Source of the DNA: Nephromyces sp. MM_2019
Taxonomy: Eukaryota > Apicomplexa > Aconoidasida > Nephromycida
NCBI GenBank assembly: GCA_015657535.1
Contig: JADHZB010000101.1
Span: 1 to 58,081 of the forward strand
Direction: 5' to 3'
DNA length: 58,081 nt
Made by a program: the position numbers and the translations under genes
Shown: piece after piece, positions 24,761 to 37,153 of the stretch
How positions within the stretch are numbered: position 1 is the stretch's first letter
Layout: the number at the start of each line of letters is the position of its first letter
Notes under the pieces: model-generated
Database searches by the model: none
What the model was told of the DNA's origin: nothing
What the model saw: the letters and a program-made list of their open reading frames with translations, nothing else

Positions 24761-25882
24761 TTATTCATATACCCAGGCGTCAGAGGGTAAGCTATATGAT
24801 TGAATTTCTTCTGGAACAAACCACAAGGCAATCTCTCTCTCAGCGGTATCGACGGCATCTGAGGCATGGATAATATTCCTTCCAATGTCAATAGAGTAGT
24901 CGCCTCTAATGGTGCCTGGGTACATCGAAAAGATAGCTTGAAATAAGTACCCAAAATTGTGAGGCCATAACAGATATTTACAACAGTGAATAAGTTGGCT
25001 ATGAACAAGAGAAGTTCAAATTCCATCCTTTTCCGTAAAATGAAAGCTTCAATGCACAAAAGATTGGGAAGAAGCCAGAAAAAAGATGATAAGTACATCA
25101 AAATAAGCCATTCTGCTTCAGTTTGGTCAGGCTTCCATAGCCAAAATACAATGCTTTTATACTAGGGAAAAATTGTACCCGTTGCATACAGCCCTATCCA
25201 TAAAATAATACTCTCTGGCTAATACAGGTTAGCTTCATAAAATACCGGCAAAAAAGCTCACACGATTAGTTCCCCCTTTTAGAGTACAAAATATAATCAC
25301 AATTCGAAAATGGCGGCCCTAGCAAATTAAACGTGTAGTTCATACGAGCCGCATAGAGGCCCTGCCATTATAGAGCAAAGCAGGAGCTATACACCAAATT
25401 GCAGATAAGACTAATTCAAACACGTTACGTCACTCACCGGGCAGACTCTTTAACGGATGGGTTTCGCCCAACATACTCCTTGCCTGCTTCACAACATCCG
25501 AACCCTGCCAAACCATGGCTACAACAGGTCCAGAAGACATGAAAGCAACCAGACCTTGGAAGAAGCCAAGGTGGGATAAAGAGCTGTAGTGATTCTCCAG
25601 AAGCTCCGGGGAGGCAGTCATCATCTTCATGGCAACCAGCTTGTAGCCACGACGCTCGAACCTCTGAATGATAACGCCAATCAACCCCCTTTTTACGGAG
25701 TCAGGCTTCAGCATAATGAATGTCCTCTCGGACGTCTTGTCTGCCATTGTTACAAATTTACTTGAAGAAGACATCCACTCTAGAGAGAAATATTGCAGAA
25801 ATCGCGATGACGAACTACCTGGGCGGATATGATTATGTCGAGCATTGGTGCTGTAACTCCTGCTGCTGTTAGAGGGTAACAT
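24761..25882 (-). CDS. NDK: Nucleoside diphosphate kinase
   Basis: It moves the gamma phosphate from ATP to nucleoside diphosphates through a phosphohistidine, balancing NTP and dNTP pools. Exon 1 is 25438-25882 and exon 2 is 24761-24915, with a 522-bp GTGAGT..CAG intron in phase 1. Family marks are [18 protein letters not shown] at the N-terminus of the domain, GPVVAMVW, and the active site [20 protein letters not shown], where the histidine of NIIHASD is catalytic. The protein ends WVYE and TAA. From the ATG at 25747 it is 154 aa, the canonical length. From the in-frame ATG at 25882 it is 199 aa, with a Ser/Arg/Asn-rich leader ([17 protein letters not shown]) that looks like a mitochondrial or other organelle presequence. 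Which start is used cannot be told from sequence. Confidence 0.97.
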
Positions 25883-27648
25883 TGGTGGCTACGAAAGATG
25901 GGCGGGTATCAAACCATTGAACGGTATTATCTCAGCTCCTGAAAAAGAAGAGTAGTCATTAAGCAGCCGTAGCCCGCTCCCTAGGCGTTCCCCGCGGCCC
26001 AACACTTGGAGAAGCCTAAGCGTGGTATACTGAGAGTGGCGCCTTTATAGCTGCCGAAGTATAGATAAGAAGCCATGCCATAGGGGAAGTTCTCTCACGC
26101 CTACACCACTACAGCTACGTACGTTATTTATTTCCGCTTGGGTAAGCGGAAAAACTATTATCTAAGAGACTTAGCAGTGTCATATGCGCTTTATCAAGGG
26201 AGCAAAAATACTACAATTAGCAAGCAAACGCCGAAAAAGTGTCAGAAAACATTTTCGTAGCCAGTTATCAGGGCAAACATTTTTTGTACGGTGTTTTTAC
26301 GAAAATTTATTCATTGCAAACGAGCCCTCATTTGATTACATCCGTAAGGCAAATTAACGATACTGTTGCTACCTATATCATTGGACATGTTTTCAATAGC
26401 ACCGGTTATCATTTCATAGTGCTATTACCTCGCAGAATATTTATTTTAAGCGCTATTACATTTGATATGGCTATAATTTATTTGACGATACTCATTTTGT
26501 GGCTTTTTGCAGTTTCTTTTTTATACTACCCACGCTGCGATTCTCTCCGGACCTACGGTCAAGTCACAGGCTAGATAGCCAAAGGAGCGTGGTACCTAGC
26601 AAAAGTTTGGTGGATTCGTTGGAAAATAAGACGGTTACATGGCCTTGATTTTATGTTCAGTCTATTACCTAAGCAGGGAAGTTGCTGTGTTCGAATTAAG
26701 GCTTCACTAGGTGTGGTCTACTTTGACTTATGAAATTGGATACTAGGGAATGGCCATTTTGGCCACCTTGAATATCATGACAAGCACAAGCATGAATATA
26801 TCTCCAAAACAAGTCACGCTCGGGAGGTTATTTATTGGGCTTTAAAAAAGTATTGTACGCACGTTTTGTCAACTGGCATGAGATGATTAGCTATCAGTTA
26901 GGCTAGGAGAAGCGGCAGGAAGTCATTGGGAAAATGTGACGGCTTAGGAATTAGATCAATGAGAAGCACTTTGGCAAAAAATTTCTCTAGTATTCTGCTT
27001 TTGGGTTGTTATCGAAGCTCCAAAGTAGGCGAAAACAAGTTATAATGTTGGTTGTAAAGTAGAAATGGCTAAAATGTGTCTTTGAAACAAATCGCATTGA
27101 CTGTTTTTCCAATGCGAAGATGGACTCCCTTTGATGGAAAGATGGAAAAAGGGGCATCACATTGTTTGTAGTGAAGCATCTATTCTCTATGTATTCTTCA
27201 TAAGATCTACCGTAGCTGCCTGCTTTTTTGTTTCACCTTATCGTACCTCAGGAAGATTACCAACCAAGTAGTTACTTAAGCATTTTTATCCTAAAAGGCA
27301 TTGGTTATCTCCGGAAACAGCCGCTTCAAAGCATATCGCTATATGCTAGACAGCGGTGCCCCTTCCTTTGGGAAGAGGTAGGGTGATGATTACTAAACTC
27401 TAACTAATCGCAAAATTTTCCACAAATGTATAGACCCCTTCCCCAGAAATATAGAAGGAAGCTTATTGTTGGCGGTAACTTTAATGGCAAGATACTGTTG
27501 CAATCTTTTCTGAAGAAATTTAGCCAGTTAGGGTAAGAGTATTAACGACATTGCGCTGAAGAACCAAAATATTTTTAGCTATCAAGTGCGTACTAGTTAA
27601 AAAAATACATTTCTAAAGGATTTAAAACATTAAAGGGTATTGCTGCCC
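25883..27648. other. Intergenic; one uncertain plus-strand open frame
   Basis: Contains the NDK promoter side and the 3' flank of the protease gene. A plus-strand open frame at 26239-26574 (112 codons, starting GTG) is hydrophobic near its end (IIYLTILILWLFAVSFLYY). It has no recognisable motif and no splice support, so I do not call it a gene. Confidence 0.35.
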
Positions 27649-30474
27649 CTATTCAATAGGTCCATTTTCTATTTTTGTTTCTACAAGCTGGTGACTTTCC
27701 TTATCATACTTGGCCATAAACCTGTTGGGAGAGTCATTATAGTCAACAAGGCTCCGTGCCACACCGATTCCCATGTTGTCACGATCAAAAATAGTGTAAT
27801 ATGATTTTAGAAAAACCTGCCAGAGTCAGTGTCATGATATTCATACAGCAAGCTTTTCAGGCGGTGCAAGCTGCTTTGCTACAGCATTGTCCTTACTTGA
27901 CCGAATGTCCAGCCACCAAGGTTATCCACCTGTACAGTGTATCGCATGTACTCAGAATCAAATAGTCCCCTTACTTCTCTACTTTCGAATGGCGCATCAT
28001 AGTATCTAATATAACATTAGCTATTGCTTACCTCCTCTGCTTCATCAGGTGCAATTCCCAATAAACATTCTTTTCTCCCATTCCGTCCTGCAAATTGCAT
28101 GACGTAGTCCTCCGGAGTAAGAGTCACTTCAATCAAATCTGCAAACTTCACCGACACTGTTTAATGCTTATTGTTAGCGGTACATTTGTTGTTGCATGTA
28201 TTGCCATGCTATGTTTTCTTCATTATTGATGACTCGCTACCTTTGTGCAGCATACTAGCTATATATTTATGACAACCTGAATTGCTTCCCTTGAAGAAGA
28301 ATGATATGCTAGGCAGGTGCTTTGTGTCATCGCAAGATTGAATGTGTAGCTCCCCAAGATAGTCGTTTATCAAAGACTGTTATTGCATTTTAAAGTGATG
28401 AGCCTCGGCAGTATGCCTCGATGACGCGAAAATATTGTTTTATTTTTACCGCCGGGCCGTAAACAAGATATGTGCCTGTACACTTGGTATATCACGAAGG
28501 GCATACTAGGACGCTCATAGGCTGATTTACGGACCGGTATCGAAGATTGAGCGAGTCCTATCTGATAGGAGAAAGCAGCGAATTGTGAGATCTAGGACAG
28601 TTTCTTGTTAATATATTTCTCACAATCCTGCGGTTGGGCTCCTTCCATTGCTTTGGTATCAACCAATCGAGCGTCTGCTGCTCCTTTTTGAGGAAAGCTT
28701 TTCCTGAGCTTAGTTTTCCGTAAATGTTAGAGTAACTTGTAACCAATTCTTACTGCTCCACTTACTTGATTCCTAACACTGCGACTGTCCAGTATCCTCT
28801 ATAAGACTCTACGTCAATCCATCTGAACCGAGGCTTGTAGTTTTTATATCGAAAGACATTTAAATACCGAAAAAAAAGCATTCAAACTTAAATTCGTCCT
28901 TAGGGTCTTTTAGAAAGTTTTTGTTTGCTCCACCAAGCGTTAATGCCCCCCCTTTATTTGAGATGTAGTACCCAAATTGGTTTTTTAGGTTCTTCGAAGT
29001 AAGAGCTCCTGTTTCCAACATATGGTCCACGCTGCAGAGGGAAAGTTTGTCTTCACCGTGTATATGTATTTAGCAGGGAACTTACAAAGGAGTGCCACCG
29101 CGTTCCGTGATCTCTCCATTCTTGAAGCTAAAGTTTAGACGTATTTCCTCAAGTATCACTCACTAGCCGCATTTTCGCAATATCTAATTATTGATACCCG
29201 AGTCCTACTATGCCATCCTTCAGTAGGTAAGACAGTTGTGCAGGTAAAAATCGCGAAGAGTCAGCGTATATTTCGTACCCACCCATTCCAAGTCTGATAG
29301 AAAATAGAATGATAATATAGTTTCAGCTTATTTGCTGGTTTATCTATACCCTCTAGCAGCGGAATATCCATCTTTGTGGCAAAGCCAATATCGGTGTAAG
29401 GAACTGTTATTCCTTCTGCTAGCGTGACCGTTTCATACGCTAAACCCATACCAAGAAGCTGTTTTCACGCTGAAATTATTTGCTAACTCGTAAGATTCAT
29501 ACCATTGTAAGCCTCTAGTTTTCCGCTGAGATATTCAATATCCATTATTCTGAAACAAAAAAATTCATAAATCACGAGATTTTTTATGCCCTGTTACCAA
29601 TTATACCGTGGCTGCCCATCTTTTTCAAGGATTGGTAGGAAACTCGCGCTTTTACTATACTTGTTATGCCGTGCGCATTGTTTTGTGACACATGATTGGT
29701 CTGGAACCCAGAACTCGCCTATCACAAACCAGGACAAAAAAAAATTCTTTGCTATGAGGAATTAAGTAGGCTTGTGTACGAAGAACACTGGCACAAAAGG
29801 TGCATTCCTACTTCTGCTGAAATAGCTCAAAGTTGTAAAATTATGTTCATAGCAAAAAACCTCCGGAAAAGCTAATTTAAGTTAAGCTTGCAGTACTTAC
29901 ATGATCCGGTATCGAAGAGTACTTTAAACTTGGATGCAGGATTAGACCCTGTAGAGAAGTTTTGCACATTTGCTTATTCAGGTAAAAACGAATCTCAGAA
30001 AAAATATAGGTGTAAGCAAAAAAAAAAAATCTCGGGAGCTTTGACTTGAAGCAAACTTCAAATGATTTCACATCTGTTTCCCTGCGGGTATCTAAACACG
30101 GGCCACAGCATCGTCTAAAAAAGCAAGGCTGCTTGCTCACCTACACCAATTTCTCCGTAGTAGGTGGCTAGCTTTTTAGAAGGAAGAATTTGATCTAGCA
30201 AAGGTACATCGATTGTTGGTTTCAGCACAGTTTGCTTAAGCTGAAGCAGTCGGGGAAAACGCCCTTTTTTGCCTTCTTTCTTTTCAAAATCTTCCCCATT
30301 ACTAGCTAATAAGTTCTTCTCAAATCGATGGTTACTCCTGTGTAACTTTATTGTAACTACATCTGATAGCGATTGAGCATCACAATGGTACTTCTCGTTT
30401 GTCAAACCAAAAATGAACAGATGGAAAGTAAATAGGAAAGTTATAACACTAAGTTCAGTATCGTTTAGGGCCAT
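27649..30474 (-). CDS. Pepsin-like aspartyl protease (family A1), 17 exons
   Basis: Endopeptidase with two catalytic aspartates, in VLFDTGSCEFWVPDQSC (Asp about 124) and SIFDTGTYLVYGPA (Asp about 336). The flap tyrosine is in IEYLSGKL (about 171). Other family marks are DGIVGLGF, GYYISNKGGALTLGG, WIDVESYRGYW, LPSISFFFKGS, TPEDYVMQ and WTFGQVFLKSYYTIFDRD, then IGVARSL. The N-terminus has a hydrophobic segment (VITFLFTFHLFIFGL) fitting a signal peptide or anchor, then a basic propeptide-like stretch. Exons: 30141-30474, 29901-29948, 29607-29718, 29503-29549, 29350-29439, 29283-29293, 29198-29217, 29086-29127, 28888-29031, 28766-28822, 28624-28703, 28535-28561, 28450-28475, 28277-28376, 28032-28138, 27897-27929, 27649-27816. 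They sum to 1446 bases, 481 aa plus stop. Most introns are about 55-250 bp. The 11-bp exon and the GTTTGA donor at 28887 are the least certain points. A secretory-pathway location is likely. Confidence 0.93.
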
Positions 30475-33114
30475 TTTGAAAATACTTTAATAGCCAAGTT
30501 TTTCGTTCCTATAAATCCCTCATAGTTTTGTAAAGCTTCATGTTATTTTACATGTAACTATTTCATTACGCAGAAGTAGACCCGTGAAATTTTTAACATT
30601 AGTAGGTGGGTGTATATACACCTACCTACCTACTGTATAAAACCAATAATTTCGTACATTAATAATTGTGCGTATTCAAAGATAAGTGTCACAAAATTTG
30701 ATACATTAATAAAAGGCCTCGCCCTTTTGAGTGGTAGAAGTGAAGATAATCAGCCTCTTAGCATGATTAGAAAAAGTCTGCCTTTCCATAGTTGGGAAAT
30801 ATACTTTTGCTTGCAGTAAATCATTTTTGAGCCTTTGGTGAATTCATTTTATAATAGCAAAAGTGCAACGATAACTTCAACGACAGGTTCCCGGTGTTAT
30901 CCAGAGCAGTCTGGGCATATATACGAGATAAATTAGCCCGCGTGTGTAGCTACTGCAAAATTAAGGCATCTGTTTAAAAATAAATGGCGAGGAAAAAAAA
31001 TATTGCCACCATATAACTCTGCTTTGTAAGCGCTCAGTTTTATAATGAAAAAGGGTCGAAGTAACATGCATTAAAATCCACCAAGCCTATCAATGTGCTT
31101 TTTCACGAGGCACAAAATAACGATGAGCGCCATGTTCCACTTATAGCCGGCTAGGAGGTATTTTTTAAAGTGAATCTGTGTTATTTGTATATTTCACAAG
31201 AGCAACTTTTACTGATATAGTCGCTGTTTTTTTTCATGTTACAACTCTGTACAAGTCTTGTTTCTTCCAGTGGTATCAACTCAAAAATATCCGGCAACAG
31301 TATTGATTTCTATCCAGGATACGTCTTGGAAGAAATAATTATTGAGCTGAACCACGCATATCCGTGCGCAGAGTCTGGGATGTAACTGTCCATGGCGCGT
31401 TAGGAATTTACATTTTACAATACATGTTGCCAAGTTTGTAAAGATGTAGTACAATAGCAAGCCCATGTAGTCAAGGAGAAAATTCTAAATCTGAAGATCT
31501 TATACTTAATATCCAGCAAGCTCCAAGGGTTTGATAAATGACTTAACCCCTAGTTTACAGACATTAACACGTCTACTGGATTAAAAGCAGGCGTTCAAAA
31601 TGATTAGCTAGGCAATCTGCCAATTTCCATGCATATATTCCAGAGTACAATGCTTGGCAGCGTCGTCAATGCAAGCATTAGCTGTCTGATTCACGGTCTG
31701 CAATATACAAGTTCATGCCTTAGGCTTAAACGGGTGCTACTAGTAACATAGATTATGTATGATAAAAATTTCTGCTTCTACACTGTCGTTCCAGCAAGCT
31801 TATGTTGCATGAATGGCTCCCTGTATTTTCTGTCAAGAAGTGTGCTGTATCCGCTGACTTCTTAGAGACACTCCTCGGAAGTAGTTAGGCGAGTGGTACA
31901 TTCCACGACAAAAGGGTTAGGATCTCCACTTTGAATACAGGCCCATAAGGGGATATTTTAAGTTAAAATAGAATTTAAGCTTAATATCGATTTCTTACTA
32001 AGTTTAAACCAAGAGTAGTTGAGCGTTTAGATTTTGCAAATGCTCGAAGAGTATTGTTCACTCATTATCTTCGAGGAAATTTTCGGTATCTCTGGAGTTC
32101 ACCGTCGCCTCGTTACAACCTATGGAAGGGTCGCTCTAACTTTTCGGCGATACTCTGTCGTTAAGGCAGCCTAATCATGGTTACTACCGGATTACGTCAT
32201 GCACGGCTTGACATTGCGCCAGTCATGGATGCGCACCACGGCATCTCCAACTCAATATGGAAGCTCCTCTTCATCCGCATGGACTAGATAGGAAAATGGT
32301 GTTTTCACAAGAATGTTGTGTGTTTAATTTTAGAATACTCACTTGCAGATGATCTCTTGGCAGCTGGGTGTCAATAAAGAATCACGCTGCTTTTTTGATT
32401 TTGTTGTTAAAACGTTCTGCTTTGCATTGGAGCAAGGGCAATCCCAGTGACTAGTTTTGTTTTTGGTAAGCAGAGAGCTCTTCGGGTGATATCGTGTGTC
32501 AATCTGCTGCGAAAAGAGTCCGTTTGCAGCACTTGACCTTTCAGTTCGGTTATTGTTTGGTAGCCTTCACTCTATAGGCTGATTAAGGAGCCCATATTCA
32601 TGGAATTTTCGTTGGGCAGCTTCACTATACTTGGACGTTGAGATAAACGATAACCGCGCGACTCATTTTCTACTTTTTTCTTTGAAACGCATTGAAGGGA
32701 AGTTAGGCAGCACTCTTCATTCAGATCATCTGTAAAATCTGATAGCTAGTGTCGTTTGATGAAAAAGCTAGCTTTCCGGAGATCCCATTTGCGAGTTGCT
32801 ATCCTGCCAGTTTTCTACTTGAAGACAGCGTTTAAGGGGCTGCTTTATCGTATGAAGCGCGTAGTTGCATTATTATCACCTTATCTTATATGTGCGGTGT
32901 GTTGCATTTCTTATATAACGATATGCGGTTGCCCTTCCATCCAGATTTCTGAATAAAGTCTGGAGGCTTGACTCTTTCCCTAAGTGCATTATTGGGCGAT
33001 ATGAGTTTGCAGTCTCGTGGTGTGTTTTAAAAGCAGGGCCTGATAAGCACGTGGTTGATTCCTGCAAAATTTTTTTGATTATTCCCTCCCTCGTCCTGTT
33101 TGAAAGCATGTAAT
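30475..33114. other. Intergenic between divergent genes
   Basis: A 2.6-kb AT-rich gap between the protease start (30474, minus) and the MATE start (33115, plus), so it holds both promoters. A near-perfect palindromic stretch occurs at about 30604-30635 (GTAGGTGGGTGTATATACACCTACC region). Short open frames in it have no support. Confidence 0.45.
30601..30635. repeat. Inverted repeat around TATATA
   Basis: AGTAGGTGGGTGTATATACACC followed by TACCTACCTACT forms an imperfect inverted repeat centred on TGTATATACA, about 130 bp upstream of the protease start codon. The core 12 bases GGTGTATATACACC are a perfect palindrome. It could be a protein binding site or simply a hairpin; no function can be read from it. 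Confidence 0.6.
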
Positions 33115-36100
33115 ATGACTCTTCATCATGGGTTGGATGCTGAGATTGGAACTGAGTCTTCGATTGCTGGTCTTGAGGCTGGCAAGGGCCCCCCATACGA
33201 TAACTGTGAAAGTGTTTCAGTAGTTACAGGGCACCATCATTCATCAGATAATGTCAGTTTCAGGTTGCGTCAAAGGAAACCTGTGTCACTGGGGCGATTC
33301 CTAGCCCTTTGTTTTGGCTTTATGGTAAGATTCTCGCTATAGTTTTTTCCGGTGTATAAGTCATTCCTTACGGTGTGATTATTTCATGACCTCTTGATAA
33401 AATTTTCCCATGCCTCTGTTTTGGGGATACATTATTAGATGTACTTCTTTTTCCCTTTGGCTAAGTCATTTGCGATATTTTTTGGTAGTCTACAATGCAA
33501 AATTTTTAACAAAGCTCCATGGACTTAAATGACCCTACTTTTATGGCCGAATATAGGCTATATCGTTGCAGGATCCATTTGTTTCGCTCACGAGCACTAT
33601 TGCCATAGGACGACATGATGCCTCTGGACTGGCTTCTTTGGGGCTGGGAGTTCAGCTTAGTGATGGATTTATCTTGATGTTTTTATTCTTACCAATCGCC
33701 GCCACTAGGTTATACGTCAATGCCAGTTTTTATAGTGGTCGTGATGAGATGCTTCGCATCATAGGAAATGTGTTTTGGATGTCAGGTAAGCTGCTGCTTT
33801 GCAGTGCCCTGTTTTAGGGTTATTTTTTCCCGCTCTCTGCTTTGCCAGCTTGAAGTTTTTACAAAAATCAAGAAACAATCTGAAAGCAAAGCTACTTTCA
33901 TGGAGAACATGTCTTTGCTTTTTCTCTGAAAACACGTTCCTAAGAAGAAATCTTCAAGTGTTTAGCTGCATTTTCTAGCCTTGCATATACTCTATGCATG
34001 TTTCACATTCTTTCGGCCCTTGTTTTCGCAGGCTTTTTTGGGCTGATTGCTCTGTTTATAATGCGAACGTTTGCTGAGAGGATTCTATACTCTTTTGCAG
34101 ATGTCTCGAGCAGACACATTATACCAGACGCCCTGATTTACATGAAGATCCGTGCATTAGGAATTCCGGCATCCATCTTTTGCATTTCGGCGAAGAGCTT
34201 ACTCATGGCCCAGGTACTTGCAGAAAGAAGCTTTATCATATTCTTTTGATGATATTTAACACATGTAAGCACGAGGATAAAGTCCCTCTTGAAGATTAAC
34301 TTTTCTCTGTTTCTATGTTACAAACTCTTAAAACCCTTGTGAATTGACGTAGCATTAAATAAATCTCTTATGTTTTCGCTTCTTTTTCAGGATAATATTG
34401 CTAGTAATATTACATCTTCTACGCTTTGCTTTTTTATTAACTTGGCTGGAATCTTGTTCTTTGTTAATCGTATGGATTATGGAATTTCAGGTGAGTATTT
34501 TTAAATTGAAGCGAGTATACTTCTTGTCCAAATTCTGCATTTGATCTGCTTCTCTGCTTGTAGGATAAGATGATGTGGGGGGTTTACGAATGTGAGATAA
34601 TGGCAGAGATGCCTTTTGTTGCTTTACAGTTTAATATTGATGTTTGTGAGCATTTAACTATGATTTGAGAGTGTAGTGTTGTTCTTGTTCAGGTGTTTTT
34701 CTAATAAGTTATGTTATTTTAACTATGTGCGATAAATTCTTTGTACTTGTGTTGGTGTGTATGGTTTGTGTGTATTGTTGGTTTATGTTGGCATTTTTTG
34801 GTGTCTGGCCTCCTGACAATCCCGCCATTGATATTAATATTTCTTGAGTTCATATCATAATATTGTTATATCACCGTAGTATTCTCTTTGAGCTCGGTAT
34901 TACAGTTTGAGTCGTATATTCTGCCCGCTATTTTTGATGTGAAGGGCAGCAGTTTTATTTTATAAAATTTTCTCTTTTGTTGCTACCTTTCGTGATAGCC
35001 TAGTCGGCCATCTTTTATGGCCTCCCCGCTTTATCCATATAATCAACAGTTCCAAATCAATCACTTTTTAACTTTTCTCTGCCGTTACTCCCTACTTTTC
35101 CCCAACTTCTGACTCATCTTCCCATATCTTCACTCTGCTAATTTTCTTCAATACAGGAGCAGCTCTTTCTACTGTATTGGCGCATTTTGGATCCCTCTGC
35201 TACCTCGTTATTGTTTTGTTGGGTTTTATAAATGAAACAAACAAAGGAGGATTTTTTTCTCAGTCTCCTACTAAATGGGATTCCTCTGCTGATCCTCTCG
35301 TTAGTCGTTTTATGAAGCGCAATCGACGCTCCTATGGCACAGTTTCCGCAGCTATAAACGATGCAGCATATTATGCAGACACTGATGTATTGCGGAAAGA
35401 GAGAGAGGCCTGCTCAAAGAGACAGGCAAAGGCATGGAAATCGAAGAAGTTTGCTATGGGATTGAATCATGGTGTTTACAATAGGATCTTTGCTCCTCCG
35501 AATTGCAAGGAAGTTGGAGCTTTTCTTGGCTTTCTTATTCCTTGTACCATACAATTCTGCAGTAGAGTAGTAATATATGGGCTGATGGCCCAAAATAGCT
35601 CGATGTTTGGTACTGTTGGATTAGCTGCTCATCAGGTAGTGATTTGCTCATGATATGCAGTTTTTTTTCTTGGATTGGATAGATAAGAAAGTGGCGTAAA
35701 TGCAGTTTCCAAGCTTTAAAAAGAAGCTTCATTGAAATGCCTAGAATCTGATGATTTTATTGATGATTATGCTTCTTAATATTGGAAACTGCCCGTGAAT
35801 TTGTCTCTTTTTTTAGGTTATTACAAACTTATTTTCGCTTTTTAGCGTTCCTAGCGAGTCGCTTAGTCAAGCATCTCAGGCTCTGATTCCATCGCAAAAA
35901 AATGAAGATTGTTCGATCCAATCACGCACACAAGCGGTTTCCTTGACGAAGGCTGACCCATTTTCCGTTATAGAATACAGCATTTCTTATTTAAAGATAT
36001 TCGCCTTCGTTGCATGTTTATTTGGATTTGTATTCTCCTCCACAGCCTATGTTTTGACCCGATACGGTATGGTTTTTGTGCGTAAAGAGTTTTTTGGGGG

Positions 36101-37153
36101 TTTTTTGTAAATGGCTATCAGCAGGAAAGATGAAAAGACTAGCAGCACACGAATTTAGTACTTTGGGTGGTAGAATTTTTAAGCTAAATAGTAGGCTTAA
36201 AGGTGTGTGCAAAAAATTGGTTAATTCTTTCCAGTCTCTGGCTATTTTATGCCTTGCTTCAAGATACCATAAACGTTTTTTTTGGTAGTTTCTCATTGAA
36301 TAGCATCTAAGTTTTCGTATACTTTACTACTACTTCAAGTGCTTTGCATATTTTTCTTGGCTATCCCATTTACGATCTTGATACGATGCTTCAGCTGCTA
36401 TATCGCTAAAAGTGTTGGAATATCGACGCCTATTGGTATAAAAAAGAGCTTGTCTTCAGCGAATTAAACCCTCTATTTTTGTTGTATATTTTCCTAGCTT
36501 CACCTTTGGTGATTAGCGATTCTGATTCGGGATTGATTGCACTTTTGCAAGTCTCAAGGGAAAGTGCGATATTTATTCATCATTTCAGATCTCTTCTATT
36601 GATAAGGTGCTCTCTCTCTCGATGTATGCAGCTTTTTTACACCTGTTTTATCCGTCGTTATAATATGTGTTCAATGTTTACAGGAAGCTTTCTCTTTAGT
36701 CATAATGAGGAGGTTATGAGGGTTATTGAAGATCTTTCCCCTAGTTTATTCCTTAGCCTTGTTTTCCTCCCGCTAGTAGGCATCTCAGAAGGGAATCTGC
36801 TAGCGTTTCATAACCTGCTATTCCTTACCGTTGCGTATATCTGCTTGTCGATAGTTCCTTCTTTAATTCTTTCGTGGTTCCGCTACGCCAAGCACAGCAG
36901 AATGCTCGTTTTAGGTTATCCAGTTACGATGATGGCAGTTTGGAAGATCTTTGCTGTCTACCAGGTTGGTGTAGTTATAAGGAGGAACATACTTGCTAGT
37001 AAGCCTGAAAGTGTTGAATTTTTTGCATCGATTGTCGTTTTAGTAGTTAAGAATGGTGTTAATATCTGTGAATGTATTGATTGGTATGAAGGTGGAGAAA
37101 CTTGGTTATTTGTTAAGAAAACGTTTGTTTTTTTGATGAAAATAATAAATTAA
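33115..37153 (+). CDS. MATE-family multidrug/metabolite transporter
   Basis: Membrane antiporter of the multidrug and toxic compound extrusion family, which usually exports small organic compounds against H+ or Na+. Exons: 33115-33324, 33572-33785, 34032-34213, 34391-34490, 35157-35635, 35817-36066, 36684-37153; phases match and give about 634 aa. Family-like segments are DPFVSLTSTIAIGRHDASGL in the first helix region, YMKIRALGIPASIF, the mid-protein MDYGISGAALSTVLAHFG, AAHQVVTN-type LAAHQ|VITNLFSLFSVPSE at the fifth/sixth exon join, and RYGSFLFSHNEEVM. Two long hydrophilic insertions interrupt the usual fold: about 85 residues after LVIVLLGF (basic, KRQAKAWKSKKF) and about 35 after SQALIP. 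The last exon could instead splice out at 36965 (CAG/GTTGGT), so the final 60 residues are uncertain. A two-codon upstream ATG-TAA lies at 33108. Confidence 0.9.

Noticed and set aside
26239..26574. 112-codon plus-strand open frame as a membrane protein gene
   Set aside because: It begins with GTG, has no upstream ATG, motif or splice chain, and its hydrophobic end can arise from T-rich sequence.
28823..28887. Frameshift in the protease at a run of eight T (minus strand)
   Set aside because: A GTTTGA..TTCAG intron of 65 bp removes the run and restores the family spacing between the GG and GYW motifs.
36498..36683. Alternative start of the last MATE exon at 36498 with 62 more residues
   Set aside because: The phase fits, but joining 36066 to 36684 gives RYGSFLFSHNEEVM, the spacing expected for the family, while the extra stretch has no transporter character.
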